Positions 6,728-16,533 of a stretch of 19,479 nucleotides of DNA are shown here, piece after piece. Location: the NCBI GenBank assembly GCA_034440455.1, contig JAWXCB010000016.1, positions 1 to 19,479 of the forward strand. Direction: 5' to 3'. Each line of letters opens with the position of its first letter. Positions within the stretch are counted from its first letter, which is position 1. Made by a program: the position numbers and the translations under genes. Under the pieces are notes generated by a model. It was not told the DNA's origin and did no database searches. It worked only from the letters and a program-made list of their open reading frames with translations. Source of the DNA: JAWXCB01 sp034440455 (GTDB lineage Bacteria > Bacteroidota > Bacteroidia > Chitinophagales > CAIOSU01).

Positions 6728-7549
6728 GTACATTTTCCCGAACCCGCTCTTGAAGTATTTGTCGGTAGTTTTATCAGGTCCGTTTTTCCACTTGTTTAGC
6801 ATTTCCCCGTCAAGCGAAGCAACCACGCGATAGAGATATAATCCGTTTGCAAGCGGGTCGCCATATTCATCGGTGCCGTTCCACGCATATTCCGTGATAT
6901 TCTTTCCGACATGAATCGGTCCCAAATCAGCCTGCGTAAGTTCGCGCACGATTTTTCCCGACACCGTCATGATTTGAATCTTGAAAAAATCAGGAGGTTG
7001 AATTCCCGTTAATGTAAACACAAAGCGTGTAGAAGAAGTGAATGGGTTCGGATAATTCAGCACGTTGGTTATCATCGCTTCGCGAATCACTTCAAAGGAG
7101 ATGCGGTAATCAATTCCTTCCTGCGGGAGTCCATAAGAGCCTGATACATTGCGGCTACGGTCTTTGGCTTGCACTAAAAGAGTGTATTCTCCATCCGTTT
7201 CAAACATTTTTTTCAGTCGTACTTCAGCAGTATTTCCCGAACCGGAAGCTGGAGTAAACTGCATTGTAACGCCATCGTAACGTAATTGCGATTGTACTTT
7301 AGCCGGATTAATAATAAAGATGTTGATTAAAGAAGTGTCATCAAGCAGCAAATACTTGTTTTCATCTTTCAGGCGAATAAGAATTTCCGGTTCAGCGGAA
7401 ACAATGTCGCCATCGAGAATATGCACTCCGTCAAATGTTACATCAAGCAAAGGGTTGATGCGGTCTTTGTCCAATTTAAATTGAAGCGAAGCAATGTTGT
7501 TGAAGTGAAATTGTTCCAACTGGTCATACTTGTTGGTCGTTGAGTTTTC
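6716..7549 (-). other. porU: Frame-displaced C-terminal part of porU
   Basis: About 277 codons continue PorU in the frame one base behind the main reading frame. Recognisable are LDKDRINPLLDVTFDGVHIL and GDIVSAEPEILIRLKD, a stretch typical of the PorU C-terminal region, then a FlgD-Ig/type A sorting-like module with NYPNPFTSSTRFVFTL, the motif WNGTDEYGDPLANGLYLYRV and the final GKMYLAR. The nearest in-frame initiator is a TTG at 7519, but nothing suggests independent translation; the segment belongs to the same gene. Confidence 0.8.
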
Positions 7550-10500
7550 GGAATGGGATTCACTTCAACGGTAAGCGTATTCACATCTCCCAAACAATTG
7601 CAATCGGTATTGAACAGCCAGTTGAGATTCATGGTTTCCAGCGCATGAAGTGAATCATAACGTACATATTCATTTACGGCTGAATTGCCGGTGCTGATTA
7701 AAGTATATTTCACCAACAGGCTATCCATCGGAACATCAGTCACATTTTCCACCGCCATCGTGAGGTCGAGTGGCTCGCCAAGATTGATGCTGTCGCGGAA
7801 AGCGAAATTGAAAGCAGGATTCAATGCGGCTTCAGGCACTTTTTTATAGAGTACGCGCCAATAATCCAATTGCGTTGGAGTGCGCGTAGTATCATCGCGC
7901 GTATCCAAACGTAATTTGATATAAGGATAAGTGGAAGCATTGATATTCTGGATGGAATAATCAAGGTTGGCAACATTGGAGTCAATCAAAATTTCGGACC
8001 CCGATTGCGTTACTCCGATAATGTCAACGCTTTGTTGGTCATACATTTGTGGTTCCATCGCATGATACCTCCAGTGCATGGAACCCCATTCATAAGCCGG
8101 ACCAATCAGCGGAGTTGTAATCGTGCCTTGATTCCAGTATGCGCTGAATGATGCTGAAAATTCAAGAATTTCAGTTGAGTTAAGTTTTCTCATTTCAGTG
8201 GCAGTGTTGGGAGAGCCTTTCTTCGCAAAGAAAGCCCAGGGAATATCGCTGCCACTCAGGAGGCTTGCAGGAGTTAATTCCTGCGAGCCAAGGTTTTGAA
8301 ATGCATCAATCAATGGCTGACCCCAGCCGGAGTAGCCGGCTGAGTTTACGCTGTACGCAAAGATGTAATTGCCGTCAGGCACAGAGGCAATAAAATCTAC
8401 AATTCTTTGTTGCAGGATTGCTCCGCTTGTAGGAAAATCAAATCCTTCAAAATCGCGGTCTTTGCAATGCTTGTTTTTATAAATAGAATTATATTGGAAC
8501 CCGAGTGGGTCGCTTACAACATCAGCGTATCTGCTTATCCAATTATTCCCGCTTGCAGAATCAAAAACAGCGAGGACAAGCCCGCCCGAAAACCCTTCGC
8601 CACCGCATACCCACGTATGCTTTAACGCATTGTTCAGGTAATAAGCTATTTGGTCCCACGGCACAGGTCCGCCACCACTTATGTTTGCCTTTCCGGTTTT
8701 AACAGAAACACCTTTTACATCACCGATAAACTTAAATACGCTGTCGCTATCAAGGAACAACGTGTTATAGTTATCTTTCTGGAATTGATAATAATGCGAT
8801 TGATTCCATCCCGGATATTCATCCTTCAGGTACATAAAAGAACTGTTGTTATAGCTGTTTGCCCCGTCAATTCCCACGCGCCAGTAATACACTACATTGC
8901 TTGTATAGGTCATTGAAGGAATCCAGGTAAGCACTCCTCCTGATTGAGTAATAGTGGTTGATGTTAAAAGCGGGCTATTAAATAATTCTGTCGTGTCAAT
9001 TTCCATCCGGTAAGTGTGCGCGGCTGCAAACGGGTTTGCGGTAGAAGCTTTCAGCGTAACAGGCACAGTTGGTACAATTGCAAATTCATAAGGATAAATC
9101 GGAAACACGTCTTCCGAAGTGATGTTCAGCGTTAGTCCCCGCAGCTCGTTATTGTTTTCTGTTAACTCAGAAATTTCATCTCCATTATCCACTTTAATCC
9201 TAAACTCATTCAGCCCGAATGAACTTGAAGATCCTGTAGGAATATTAAAATAAACCGTGTCGCTGAAATACGTGCCGCGAATACGTTTCACATACTCAAC
9301 GCCTCCACCGGAGGTGCCGGGAAAGTAGCGTGTCACTGAAATATCAATGCTGTCTTTTATTGCTCTTCCAAGATTTACAAGAATGACTCTCATCTGAAAT
9401 GAATCCTGACTCACCGTAACATTCGTAGGGATGAAAGATACATTCTGCGCTTCCAGCGCGTAATCCGGCTTGGCATGTGGATTCACTTGCAAACCGGGGT
9501 CGCCATGCAGCGTCATTTCTTCAGCTATGGTTTTGTTGAGAGGAGAACCATTAAAATTTTCAATGTCGGCAACCGAGTGTTGCATGATTTGCCCAAGCGT
9601 GGCTCCGTAATGATGCTGTCCAAGGTTCTCATAAAAATTTCTGCTGAAATAATAAAGACCGGAAGAGGAGGAAAAGCCAATTGTCGAGATGAAAGCAATT
9701 GCGGCTTTGTCCGGTGTAAGCACAAAATCTTCGCTGATGCCCGGACTTGAATTGTAGATGTTTCCAGTATAGCATCCATTGGAAAGAATTACCGGATAGC
9801 GCCCGAAATTTGTTAAATTGTCCGGGTCATCAATGGAGAAGTCAAACGAATTGGCAGAAGAGTGTCCGAAAAAAGTAATGAGCGAAACCCCTGTATTAAT
9901 CAGCTCGCGGATAAAATCAGATTGCACGATTTGAATAGGAGCTGAGCTTGTTTTATAAAATGTGTACACATCTCCGCCAAACAGTGTGTCCTCAATGATA
10001 TCTTCATAATCTTCCAAAAATGCTTTGAATTGCATTTGCTGCCCTTCACCTGCGCCACCCGCCATGTGCATGATGCGCTTCATCGGAACTTTCCCTTCAA
10101 TGGTTTGATACGGGTCGCCCGTTTCGCGTTGCAGACGTTCATACGCAATTACTTTTTCAAGATAATGGTCAATATCAGCGGAATTTTCAACTGACAATCT
10201 TCCTACTGCAAGGCGCGGAGAGATGGAATCGCTGGTTGCCGTGAGCAATGCGTCAGAGCCGGGCTTTCCAAAGGTCGGCACTAAGCATTGCGCGTGAATC
10301 AGAGCCTGACTTCGAACCAATCTGAATTGCCCGCTTTCCTGTTGCCAGTATTCGCGCCCTTTACCAATGATAAATAAATGCTCAGGCTTGGTATTCCAGT
10401 GGTTCAACGCAAAATCAATGAAATTGCGGATGGCAAGCGGATGTTTTCTGATGCCATAGCCAAACTGGTCGTAGAGCTGGTTGATGAGCGCTATCACCAC

Positions 10501-11814
10501 AGTATGGTCGCCACCATCGTTGCTTTCGCGATACTTAGCGTATTTAAGAGGGTAATTATTGATGTCATTGAACTTAGGATGCGTGAGAATGATATAATCG
10601 CCTTGATTCACCTGTTGGATGTAGTAATTCACAAAATTTACGCGCTCAAGCGTGGTGATGTTCAGAAGGTTTGCTGAGTTTTGGCTGGTAACAAACAACT
10701 CGCGGTTTGCATTAGCTGATTGCGATGGTAGCCTGTATTTAAGCGTTGGTCCAAAAGTTGCGGTGAGGCGCATCTTGTTAGTAATATCATACAGAATCGG
10801 GTCGGTGTTTTGGTGGTTGAAGTCAGTAATTTCAAGATAACGCGCAGCCGAACTTGAATTGAGATTGATGTATGCTCTTGAGTTATTTGAAAACTTAAAC
10901 TGGCTCGGGTAAATTATTTCTGCATACGCAATCGCGTTATAATCCACGATGGATGCGGAGGCGCTCGCAATAAAAAGATTATTTGCTGTAATCGAATTCA
11001 ACGGAATGGTATAAGCATGGCTGTTCACTTTGAAATTGTTGAACTGGTCATTGCCAAGCGTAAGCGAATTGAATTTGTAAGTAAGGTTGTGCTGAGTAGA
11101 ATTAAGCCCGATAACGGTGAAACTCAGAGCAGCGCTTACCGGAGCAGTAGTGAAAATATTAGGCGTGCTCAGATTCACTGCATCGTTGCTGTTGAAGCGC
11201 CCGCGGGTTAATCCTTCGCCTTCATCAAAAATAGATTCATGCACGGTTTCCCCGTTACCCACCGGAATTGGTTTACCTAATTGCGGTTCGCTCAAGCCAT
11301 TTTCCCTCACCACATTCATGAAATATTGCTCTTTCGCAGGTAATACACCGCTCAGATTATTTTGAATATTTGCAATCAGGATATTTGGCTTCACCGTGTT
11401 CCATGCAAGGAAATAAACTGCGGTGTCATTGAATAAACTGATTGCATTGTTTGTTTGATAAGCGGGGTCAGGATAAAGCTGCGTGTCAAAAGAACCATCA
11501 TTCGGCTTGCCATAAAACTCGATGAAATCACCCGGGTCATCGAAGAATCCGCTGTTGTTTGCATCATAGAAATAATAGGGAATAGTGTTTCCCATGTTGA
11601 AGAGATTGAAAGCGCTGCCCTGCACGGTGTTGATATTATCTAACGTGCTTAATGCAGAGTAGGGGATGCGGTAAATTCCCTGGCGCGCTACATTGAATTT
11701 GTAATAAGTTTTGTTGTATTCAATCCACTCGTTGCCATAGGTTTGAGCAAATGCACTAGAAAAGCCAAGCAACGCAAACAGGAGGGTGATAATATGTTTT
11801 CTGTGGGGCTTCAC
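6716..11814 (-). CDS. porU: PorU, T9SS sortase-like signal peptidase (C25), with one frameshift
   Basis: PorU cleaves the C-terminal signal from T9SS cargo at the outer-membrane surface and attaches it to A-LPS. Read from ATG 11814: signal peptide (MKPHRKHIITLLFALLGFSSAFAQ), long beta-rich N-terminal region, then a C25 gingipain-type domain (from about residue 400, GDYIILTHPKF; HLFIIGKG; SPRLAVGRLS). The catalytic pair is visible as His651 in FFGHSS and Cys681 in SNGCYTGN, close to the Cys690 known for the Porphyromonas enzyme. Ig-like domains follow. The frame breaks near 7549: VEVNPIP continues as ENSTTNKYDQLEQFHFNN in the -1 frame down to the TAG at 6716. One missing base restores 1700 codons exactly, so the break is a single-base deletion, either a sequence error or a real mutation. 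The uncorrected frame stops at 7438. The gene starts 5 nt after porV. Confidence 0.9.
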
Positions 11815-11819
11815 AGCGG

Positions 11820-12911
11820 TTACGGTGTTTTTCGTTTGTTGATGCCAAGGTTCAGTGAAAACACATGCGAATACAGCGCATCTGAAGCATTGCCAATGTC
11901 GGTGAAAGCATAATCCAGACTATAAGTTTTCACCTGCAAGCCAATACCGATGTTCGGCTGCACAGTCACAATCTTTTCGCCTGTTTCATCATCAGTTGAT
12001 TTTTGAATGTTGCCCACACCGCCTCGCAGGAAAATTATATTCGCATAGCTCAACTCCAGTCCGAAGCGCGGGTCAAAACTCACGGCATTTGTGCGAATCG
12101 GAACATTGCGCTTCCCGTCCGTTGTCATTTCAAAATCCAGTTCGGGAAGAATCTTGAATTTATCTTTGATATTCACTTCATAAGCAGCGCCCAAAATCAC
12201 TTTGGGTACAGTTACTTCAAGCGAATTTTCAGGAATAATGTTCCCTGTGCTCACCAGCACTTCCTTCTCTCTTTCTGTAAAGTTGAATGACCATGCGTTG
12301 AATGTGCCTGTGATGTCTTTTGCCATCACGCCAAAGCGGAATTGCTTCAGGTGATAATTTGCGCCCACATCCAATCCGAATCCCCAGGCAGAAGCGAAGT
12401 CGCCTGCGTTGCGATAAATGATTTTCGCATTTCCGCCAAGGCTTAATCCTTTGATTTTGAGTTTTCGGGCAAATGAAAAGATGAACGCCCAATCGGATAC
12501 AGAAAAGGATTTAATGTTATCATAATTGATTGTGCCGTCAGGCTCAAACAATTCAATCGTGTTTGGAATATCATCCACCGCGAAGCGCAGCATAGAAAAG
12601 CCGATAGCGCTTTTCTTGTCTTTCAATGGAACAGCAAACGTGCCGTAATCATATTTCGCAATGCCCGCAAAATATTCAGCATGCATCAGCGAGAAGTTCA
12701 CATTACTCTTTAAATGGACAAGCGCAGCAGGGTTCCAGTAGCCTGCCGTTGCATCGCTCACGGTGGCAACCTGTGCTGAAGAGAGCGCAAGCCCGCGCGC
12801 GCCTGCGCCAATGTCAAGAAAGGCGTTGCTGTATTTTCTTACTTGTGCAAAGGAAGAAATAGCTGTAGCAACAGCTATCGCAAGAATCAGAATGGGTCGG
12901 CAAGGTTTCAT
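11820..12911 (-). CDS. porV: PorV, T9SS outer-membrane shuttle/barrel protein
   Basis: PorV is a FadL-like 14-strand outer-membrane barrel that receives T9SS substrates from the SprA-type translocon and carries them to PorU. The product from the ATG at 12911 has 363 residues, with signal peptide MKPCRPILILAIAVATAISS and cleavage near FAQ. The mature start, KYSNAFLDIGAGARGLALSS followed by DATAGYWNPAAL, is the hallmark of the PorV/PorQ family, and alternating amphipathic strands run to the C-terminus (SHVFSLNLGI). In-frame ATGs upstream (12965, 12935) fall in or next to the preceding gene and would add a non-signal extension. It lies 16 nt after the AcpH-like gene and 5 nt before porU, so the three are probably co-transcribed. 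The direct porU linkage favours PorV over PorQ. Confidence 0.9.
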   Translation of the reverse strand: MKPCRPILILAIAVATAISSFAQVRKYSNAFLDIGAGARGLALSSAQVATVSDATAGYWNPAALVHLKSNVNFSLMHAEYFAGIAKYDYGTFAVPLKDKKSAIGFSMLRFAVDDIPNTIELFEPDGTINYDNIKSFSVSDWAFIFSFARKLKIKGLSLGGNAKIIYRNAGDFASAWGFGLDVGANYHLKQFRFGVMAKDITGTFNAWSFNFTEREKEVLVSTGNIIPENSLEVTVPKVILGAAYEVNIKDKFKILPELDFEMTTDGKRNVPIRTNAVSFDPRFGLELSYANIIFLRGGVGNIQKSTDDETGEKIVTVQPNIGIGLQVKTYSLDYAFTDIGNASDALYSHVFSLNLGINKRKTP

Positions 12912-12927
12912 AATATCTTTTGTTGGT

Positions 12928-13608
12928 TTAGGCATAAACCGCAAGCCCTTCATTGACGGTGTCAAATATTTCTAACAGCGATTCCCAGTGGTTGTTTTCA
13001 AATGCTTCCACCAGGGCTGTCAGGTTTTCCGTCTCCGATTGGCTTGCGCGCGTAGGGTTTATTCGTTGATAAACCCTGCATAACGCCTTTACAAACATTT
13101 CATTGTCAGCGTAAACGTGTAAAAATGTGCCGCTAAGTAGTCTATTAAAGTTATTAAAAAATTCCTGTTGAATTGCCGGTTTTCCGATGCGCGAGAAATA
13201 CGAGGTCAACACTCCGGCTTTCACTGCCTCAAGGTCATGTTGAATTTTTACGGAAAGCTGCGGAGAATGTTTAACCAGCACTCTGTCAATCAGCTTTTCC
13301 ACAAAAATGTGCGCCATGAAATATTTCCTGTGCTGGAAAGAAGGAAACTGTTCTTCCTGTAAAGCTGCCTGTACAAGATTGCAGAAAAAAGCAAACTCTT
13401 CCGATTGGTGAAACACTAAATCAACAGCATAGTGCTTTTTAATTCCTTCCAACAAATCAACATGCTCAGTGACTGATGATTGGTGCACAAAAACACTGCG
13501 TCTCAATTTTTGGTTGAAACCCGGAATGAGGTCGGGAAGTAGCAACCCCAACTTGAAATAGACAGAGGGTTCGGCTTCGTCAATGTAATAGTGAGATAGC
13601 AGGTTCAC
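12928..13608 (-). CDS. AcpH-like (ACP phosphodiesterase-like) conserved protein
   Basis: The 226-residue cytosolic-looking protein starts at GTG 13608. Its opening (MNLLSHYYIDE..., then LGLLLPDL at 20-27) and the stretch GIKKHYAVDLVFHQSEEF (55-72) resemble the ACP hydrolase AcpH pattern (MNFLAH...G..L.D...GI..H..ID..TD..), which removes 4'-phosphopantetheine from acyl carrier protein. Similarity is remote: AcpH is about 193 residues, and the canonical TD is replaced here by FH. FMAHIFVEKLIDRVLV (about 98-113) may correspond to the family's D.......D...H. helix. The enzyme activity is therefore unproven. It leads an operon with porV and porU, spaced 16 nt from porV, so a role near the cell envelope or T9SS is an inference from position. 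The upstream gap to divergent tyrS is under 70 nt, which makes the mRNA leader very short. Confidence 0.6.
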   Translation of the reverse strand: MNLLSHYYIDEAEPSVYFKLGLLLPDLIPGFNQKLRRSVFVHQSSVTEHVDLLEGIKKHYAVDLVFHQSEEFAFFCNLVQAALQEEQFPSFQHRKYFMAHIFVEKLIDRVLVKHSPQLSVKIQHDLEAVKAGVLTSYFSRIGKPAIQQEFFNNFNRLLSGTFLHVYADNEMFVKALCRVYQRINPTRASQSETENLTALVEAFENNHWESLLEIFDTVNEGLAVYA

Positions 13609-13653
13609 TTAGGTAAATATACATAAAAGCAAGTGGAAGAAAAAGGTTCCCTT

Positions 13654-13661
13654 TATCTTTG
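13654..13661 (+). promoter_or_regulatory. -7 box for tyrS (TAnnTTTG)
   Basis: TATCTTTG is an exact match to the Bacteroidota -7 consensus TAnnTTTG and lies 15 nt before the tyrS ATG at 13677. Transcription would start about 5-8 nt later, giving a leader of roughly 10 nt. A -33 TTTG is not evident; the expected region is purine-rich. The divergent AcpH-like gene shares this short intergenic space. Confidence 0.55.
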
Positions 13662-13676
13662 TGGAAAAGTATAGAT

Positions 13677-14954
13677 ATGGACTTTGTGAGCGAACTCAAA
13701 TGGCGCGGCTTGTATTTCGATATGATTCCCGACACGGATAAGCACCTTCGGGAAACCACCGCTTCCGGCTACATCGGCTTTGACCCCACCAGCACATCGC
13801 TCGGCATCGGCAACCTTGTTCAGATTATGATTCTGCGGTTTTTTCAAAACTGCGGACACCGCCCCGTTGCCTTGCTCGGTGGCGCCACCGGCATGATTGG
13901 CGACCCTTCGGGCAAATCAGCCGAGCGTAACCTGCTTTCAAAAGAACAATTGGAATTCAACAAAGAGCGTGTGCAGGAGCAGCTCTCCAAATATTTTGAG
14001 TTTGGCAAAAGCCCCAACGCGCCCCTGCTGCTCGATAATTACGATTGGTTTAAGCAAATGACCTTGCTCGATTTTTTGCGCGATGCAGGTAAACACCTCA
14101 CGGTGAATTATATGATAGCGAAAGACAGCGTGAAGTCGCGCATGGACACCGGTATTTCCTACACCGAATTTTCTTACCAGTTGATACAGGCGTATGATTA
14201 CTACTGGATGAACAAGCAGCACGGTGTTTCCATGCAGATGGGTGGCAGCGACCAATGGGGCAACATTACAGCAGGCGTTGAATTGATAAGGAGAACGGGC
14301 GGCAAAGATGCGTATGCCGTTACCAGCCCGCTGATTACAAAAGCCGATGGCGGCAAATTCGGCAAAACGGAAGAGGGCAACATTTTCCTCGACCGCGAAA
14401 TGACCTCGCCCTATAAATTCTACCAGTTTTGGCTCAACGTGAGCGATGAGGAAGCCGAGAAGTATCTCAAGATTTTCTCGTTCCTGAAAGAAGAAGAAAT
14501 CAGCGCGATGGTGGCGGAGCACAAGCAGGCAGCGCATTTGCGCAACCTGCAAAAGCGCCTTGCCAGAGAAGTGACGCTCATGGTGCATTCAGAGCAAGAT
14601 TATAAAACCGCCACGCAGGCTTCGGAAATTCTTTTCGGTAGAGCCACCAAAGAAACGCTACTTTCCATTTCTGAAAATGATTTCCTTAGCGTGTTTGAAG
14701 GTGTGCCTGTGTTTCCTGTTTCAAAATCCGTTTTTGAAAACGGCATTCAGTTGATTGATGGATTAACCGCCTCCGCGCCCGTGTTTCCCTCAAAGAGCGA
14801 CTTGAGGCGCACGATAAAAGAAGGCGGCTTGAGCATCAACAAAGAAAAGGTGACCGATGAAAACAGCAAACTCACCGCGAACGACCTGCTCAACAACCGC
14901 TACCTGCTCGTGCAAAAAGGAAAGAAAAATTATTACATCGTGATGGCGGAATGA
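13677..14954 (+). CDS. tyrS: Tyrosyl-tRNA synthetase
   Basis: TyrRS activates tyrosine with ATP and charges tRNA-Tyr in the cytosol (class Ic, homodimer). The ATG at 13677 gives 425 residues starting MDFVSELKWRGL, the family's usual start; an upstream TTG is not needed. Visible motifs: GFDPTSTSLGIGNL (HIGH region, about residues 34-47), GGATGMIGDPSGKSAERNLL, YQLIQAYDYYWM and MGGSDQWGNITAG for tyrosine binding, KFGKTEEGN as the KMSKS loop (from K227), and a C-terminal S4 RNA-binding domain (about residues 360-425, DLRRTIKEGGLSIN). Oddity: the first HIGH histidine is Gly43 here and the second is Asn. Asn at the second place is common, but Gly at the first removes a residue that contacts ATP phosphate in the Geobacillus enzyme. 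It is otherwise complete. It is monocistronic, with an exact -7 box upstream. Confidence 0.97.
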   Translation: MDFVSELKWRGLYFDMIPDTDKHLRETTASGYIGFDPTSTSLGIGNLVQIMILRFFQNCGHRPVALLGGATGMIGDPSGKSAERNLLSKEQLEFNKERVQEQLSKYFEFGKSPNAPLLLDNYDWFKQMTLLDFLRDAGKHLTVNYMIAKDSVKSRMDTGISYTEFSYQLIQAYDYYWMNKQHGVSMQMGGSDQWGNITAGVELIRRTGGKDAYAVTSPLITKADGGKFGKTEEGNIFLDREMTSPYKFYQFWLNVSDEEAEKYLKIFSFLKEEEISAMVAEHKQAAHLRNLQKRLAREVTLMVHSEQDYKTATQASEILFGRATKETLLSISENDFLSVFEGVPVFPVSKSVFENGIQLIDGLTASAPVFPSKSDLRRTIKEGGLSINKEKVTDENSKLTANDLLNNRYLLVQKGKKNYYIVMAE

Positions 14955-15294
14955 GTTCCTGCTTGGCATCTTTGCAAGTAGGAGACATTAATTGTAATAA
15001 GAGACTTCCGGTTTGGCACGATGGAAGTGCATTGAGGAAAAGCAGATGAAGAGGACGGAAGGCGGGCGCGCTTATTATCCCGCGCTTTCGTGGCTGTTTG
15101 ACAGTTGGCGGGAAACAGTAAAGGACATTTTTTGACGCGCTCCATAAGCGATTGCCGAAGGAAGATTTTTTTAGGACTGTTACTTTCAGCAAAGCCGCAT
15201 TTATATAGGGTAACAATATCTACTCTATCTGAAATAAATCGCAAGCCATTCCCCACTTATTTTTAACTTCGCATACACAAACCAACACCACGCT
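14955..15294. other. Gene-free region with nested short inverted repeats, then carA promoter
   Basis: This 340-bp region has no coding frame with protein-like composition on either strand. The middle (15060-15120) is rich in short inverted repeats: GCGGG/CCCGC, CTGTTT/AAACAG and CCCGC/GCGGG nested within 60 nt. An ACTTCC/GGAAGT pair lies at about 15004-15028. These may act as a terminator for tyrS or be a degraded dispersed repeat. The last 60 bp are AT-rich and carry the carA promoter candidate. Confidence 0.5.
15264..15271 (+). promoter_or_regulatory. Candidate -7 box for carA
   Basis: TAACTTCG matches TAnnTTTG at seven of eight positions and lies 23 nt upstream of the carA ATG, after an AT-rich tract. 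No convincing -33 TTTG is seen at the expected distance. Confidence 0.4.
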
Positions 15295-16425
15295 ATGAGT
15301 CAAACTATGGGTACAATTACGAAGGCAGTTCTGCTCCTCGAAGACGGAACTGTTTTTTATGGTAAGGCTGCCGGGAAAACCGGCACCACCACCGGTGAAA
15401 TCTGCTTCAACACAGGCATGACCGGCTATCAGGAAGTTTTTACTGACCCTTCTTATTATGGACAGATTCTCGTGATGACCACCGACCACGTTGGCAATTA
15501 TGGCGCAAAGGATACCGATGTGGAATCAGATGGAATCAAGATTGCCGGGTTGGTGATGAAGAATTTTTCGGGCAATGTGTATTCCCGTCCACAGGCGACA
15601 AGTTCATTGCAGGATTATTTGGAGCGCAACAATCTTACAGGCATCTATGATTTAGATACGCGCGAGTTAGTACGCCACATCCGCCACAAAGGCGCGATGA
15701 ACGCAATCATTTCTTCTGAAACGCTCGACTTGGAAGTTTTGAAAAAGCAGCTGAAAGCAGTTCCTTCAATGGCGGGGTTGGAACTTTCCTCCATCGTTAC
15801 CACGAAGAAGCCTTATTTCCATGGCGAATCATCTTCCCCGCTGAAAATTGCGGTGCTTGATGTGGGCGTGAAGAAAAACATTTTGCGTTGCCTTGCAGAG
15901 CGCGGATGTTATTTAAAAGTGTTTCCCGCGAAAACAACTTTTGAGGAAATGAACAAGTGGGAACCCGATGGCTATTTTATTTCCAACGGACCCGGTGACC
16001 CTGCTGCGATGCCGTATGCTGTTGAAACAGTGAAGAGAATTCTCGTTGCCGATAAACCCGTGTTCGGCATTTGCCTCGGGCATCAGTTGCTTTCGCTTGC
16101 CGCAGGCATTTCAACTTACAAGATGTTCAACGGGCATCGCGGGTTAAACCATCCTGTGAAAAATCTGCTCACCGGAAGATGTGAAATGACTTCGCAGAAT
16201 CACGGCTTCTCCGTGAATCGTGAAGAGTTGGAGAAAGCGAAAGACATCCTGCTTACACACATCAACCTAAATGACGACACTATTGCCGGTATTCGCCTGA
16301 AAAGCAAGAAAGCATTTTCGGTGCAATACCATCCTGAATCTTCACCCGGTCCCGTTGACTCGCGCTATCTGTTTGATGAGTTTGTGGAAATGGTGAAATC
16401 AACTGTTGAAGTGGAAAGCGTGTGA
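15295..16425 (+). CDS. carA: Carbamoyl-phosphate synthase, small (glutaminase) subunit
   Basis: CarA hydrolyses glutamine and channels ammonia to CarB, which makes carbamoyl phosphate for pyrimidine and arginine synthesis. The 376-residue product is of normal length. The N-terminal CPSase small-chain domain is evident (LEDGTVFYGKAAG, FNTGMTGYQEVFTDPSYYGQ, TGIYDLDTRELVRHIR), followed by a class I glutamine amidotransferase domain from about residue 180: nucleophile Cys260 in FGICLGHQ, His346 and Glu348 in QYHPESSPGP, and QNHGF. The ATG at 15295 gives MSQTMGTITKAVLLLEDG; a second ATG at 15307 is also possible. carB is not in this window; in this phylum the two genes are often apart, and carA next to eno is a recurrent order. 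An AT-rich gap of about 110 nt precedes eno. Confidence 0.96.
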   Translation: MSQTMGTITKAVLLLEDGTVFYGKAAGKTGTTTGEICFNTGMTGYQEVFTDPSYYGQILVMTTDHVGNYGAKDTDVESDGIKIAGLVMKNFSGNVYSRPQATSSLQDYLERNNLTGIYDLDTRELVRHIRHKGAMNAIISSETLDLEVLKKQLKAVPSMAGLELSSIVTTKKPYFHGESSSPLKIAVLDVGVKKNILRCLAERGCYLKVFPAKTTFEEMNKWEPDGYFISNGPGDPAAMPYAVETVKRILVADKPVFGICLGHQLLSLAAGISTYKMFNGHRGLNHPVKNLLTGRCEMTSQNHGFSVNREELEKAKDILLTHINLNDDTIAGIRLKSKKAFSVQYHPESSPGPVDSRYLFDEFVEMVKSTVEVESV

Positions 16426-16451
16426 TTTGAGGAATGCTCAAACAACAAATT

Positions 16452-16498
16452 CCAATCATCAATTCTTCTTCGTTTGATATTTGAAATTTGATTATTGG
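16452..16498. repeat. Imperfect inverted repeat between carA and eno
   Basis: The arms CCAATCATCAA (16452-16462) and TTGATTATTGG (16488-16498) pair over 11 bp with one mismatch across a 25-nt AT-rich loop. It lies just after carA and could be a weak terminator or an intergenic repeat. There is no T-tract immediately after it. Confidence 0.35.
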
Positions 16499-16533
16499 TT
16501 ATTGATTCTAAAACGATAAATAAGAAATAAAGA

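Noticed and set aside
7540..7560. Programmed -1 frameshifting in porU
   Set aside because: The site ATT CCG AAA ACT lacks a canonical slippery heptamer, and the main frame does not stop until about 110 nt later. A single-base deletion is simpler.
12399..12416. 18-nt match between porV and the cupin gene (18753-18770)
   Set aside because: Both sites encode Tyr-Arg-Asn-Ala-Gly-Asp in otherwise unrelated proteins, and the flanks do not match. Chance codon agreement is the best explanation.
13938..14588. Long minus-strand frame inside tyrS
   Set aside because: It is wholly antisense to a well-supported tyrS, and its residues show no protein family pattern. The same applies to the antisense frames within the large secreted protein, eno and porU.
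15014..15031. Sigma-54-like TGGCACG...TGCA sequence
   Set aside because: The GG and GC doublets are 14 nt apart instead of 12, and no gene starts at a fitting distance.
15295..16425. Lack of carB beside carA as a sign of gene loss
   Set aside because: carA and carB are often separated in this phylum, and the carA-eno-divIC order is itself a recurrent arrangement.
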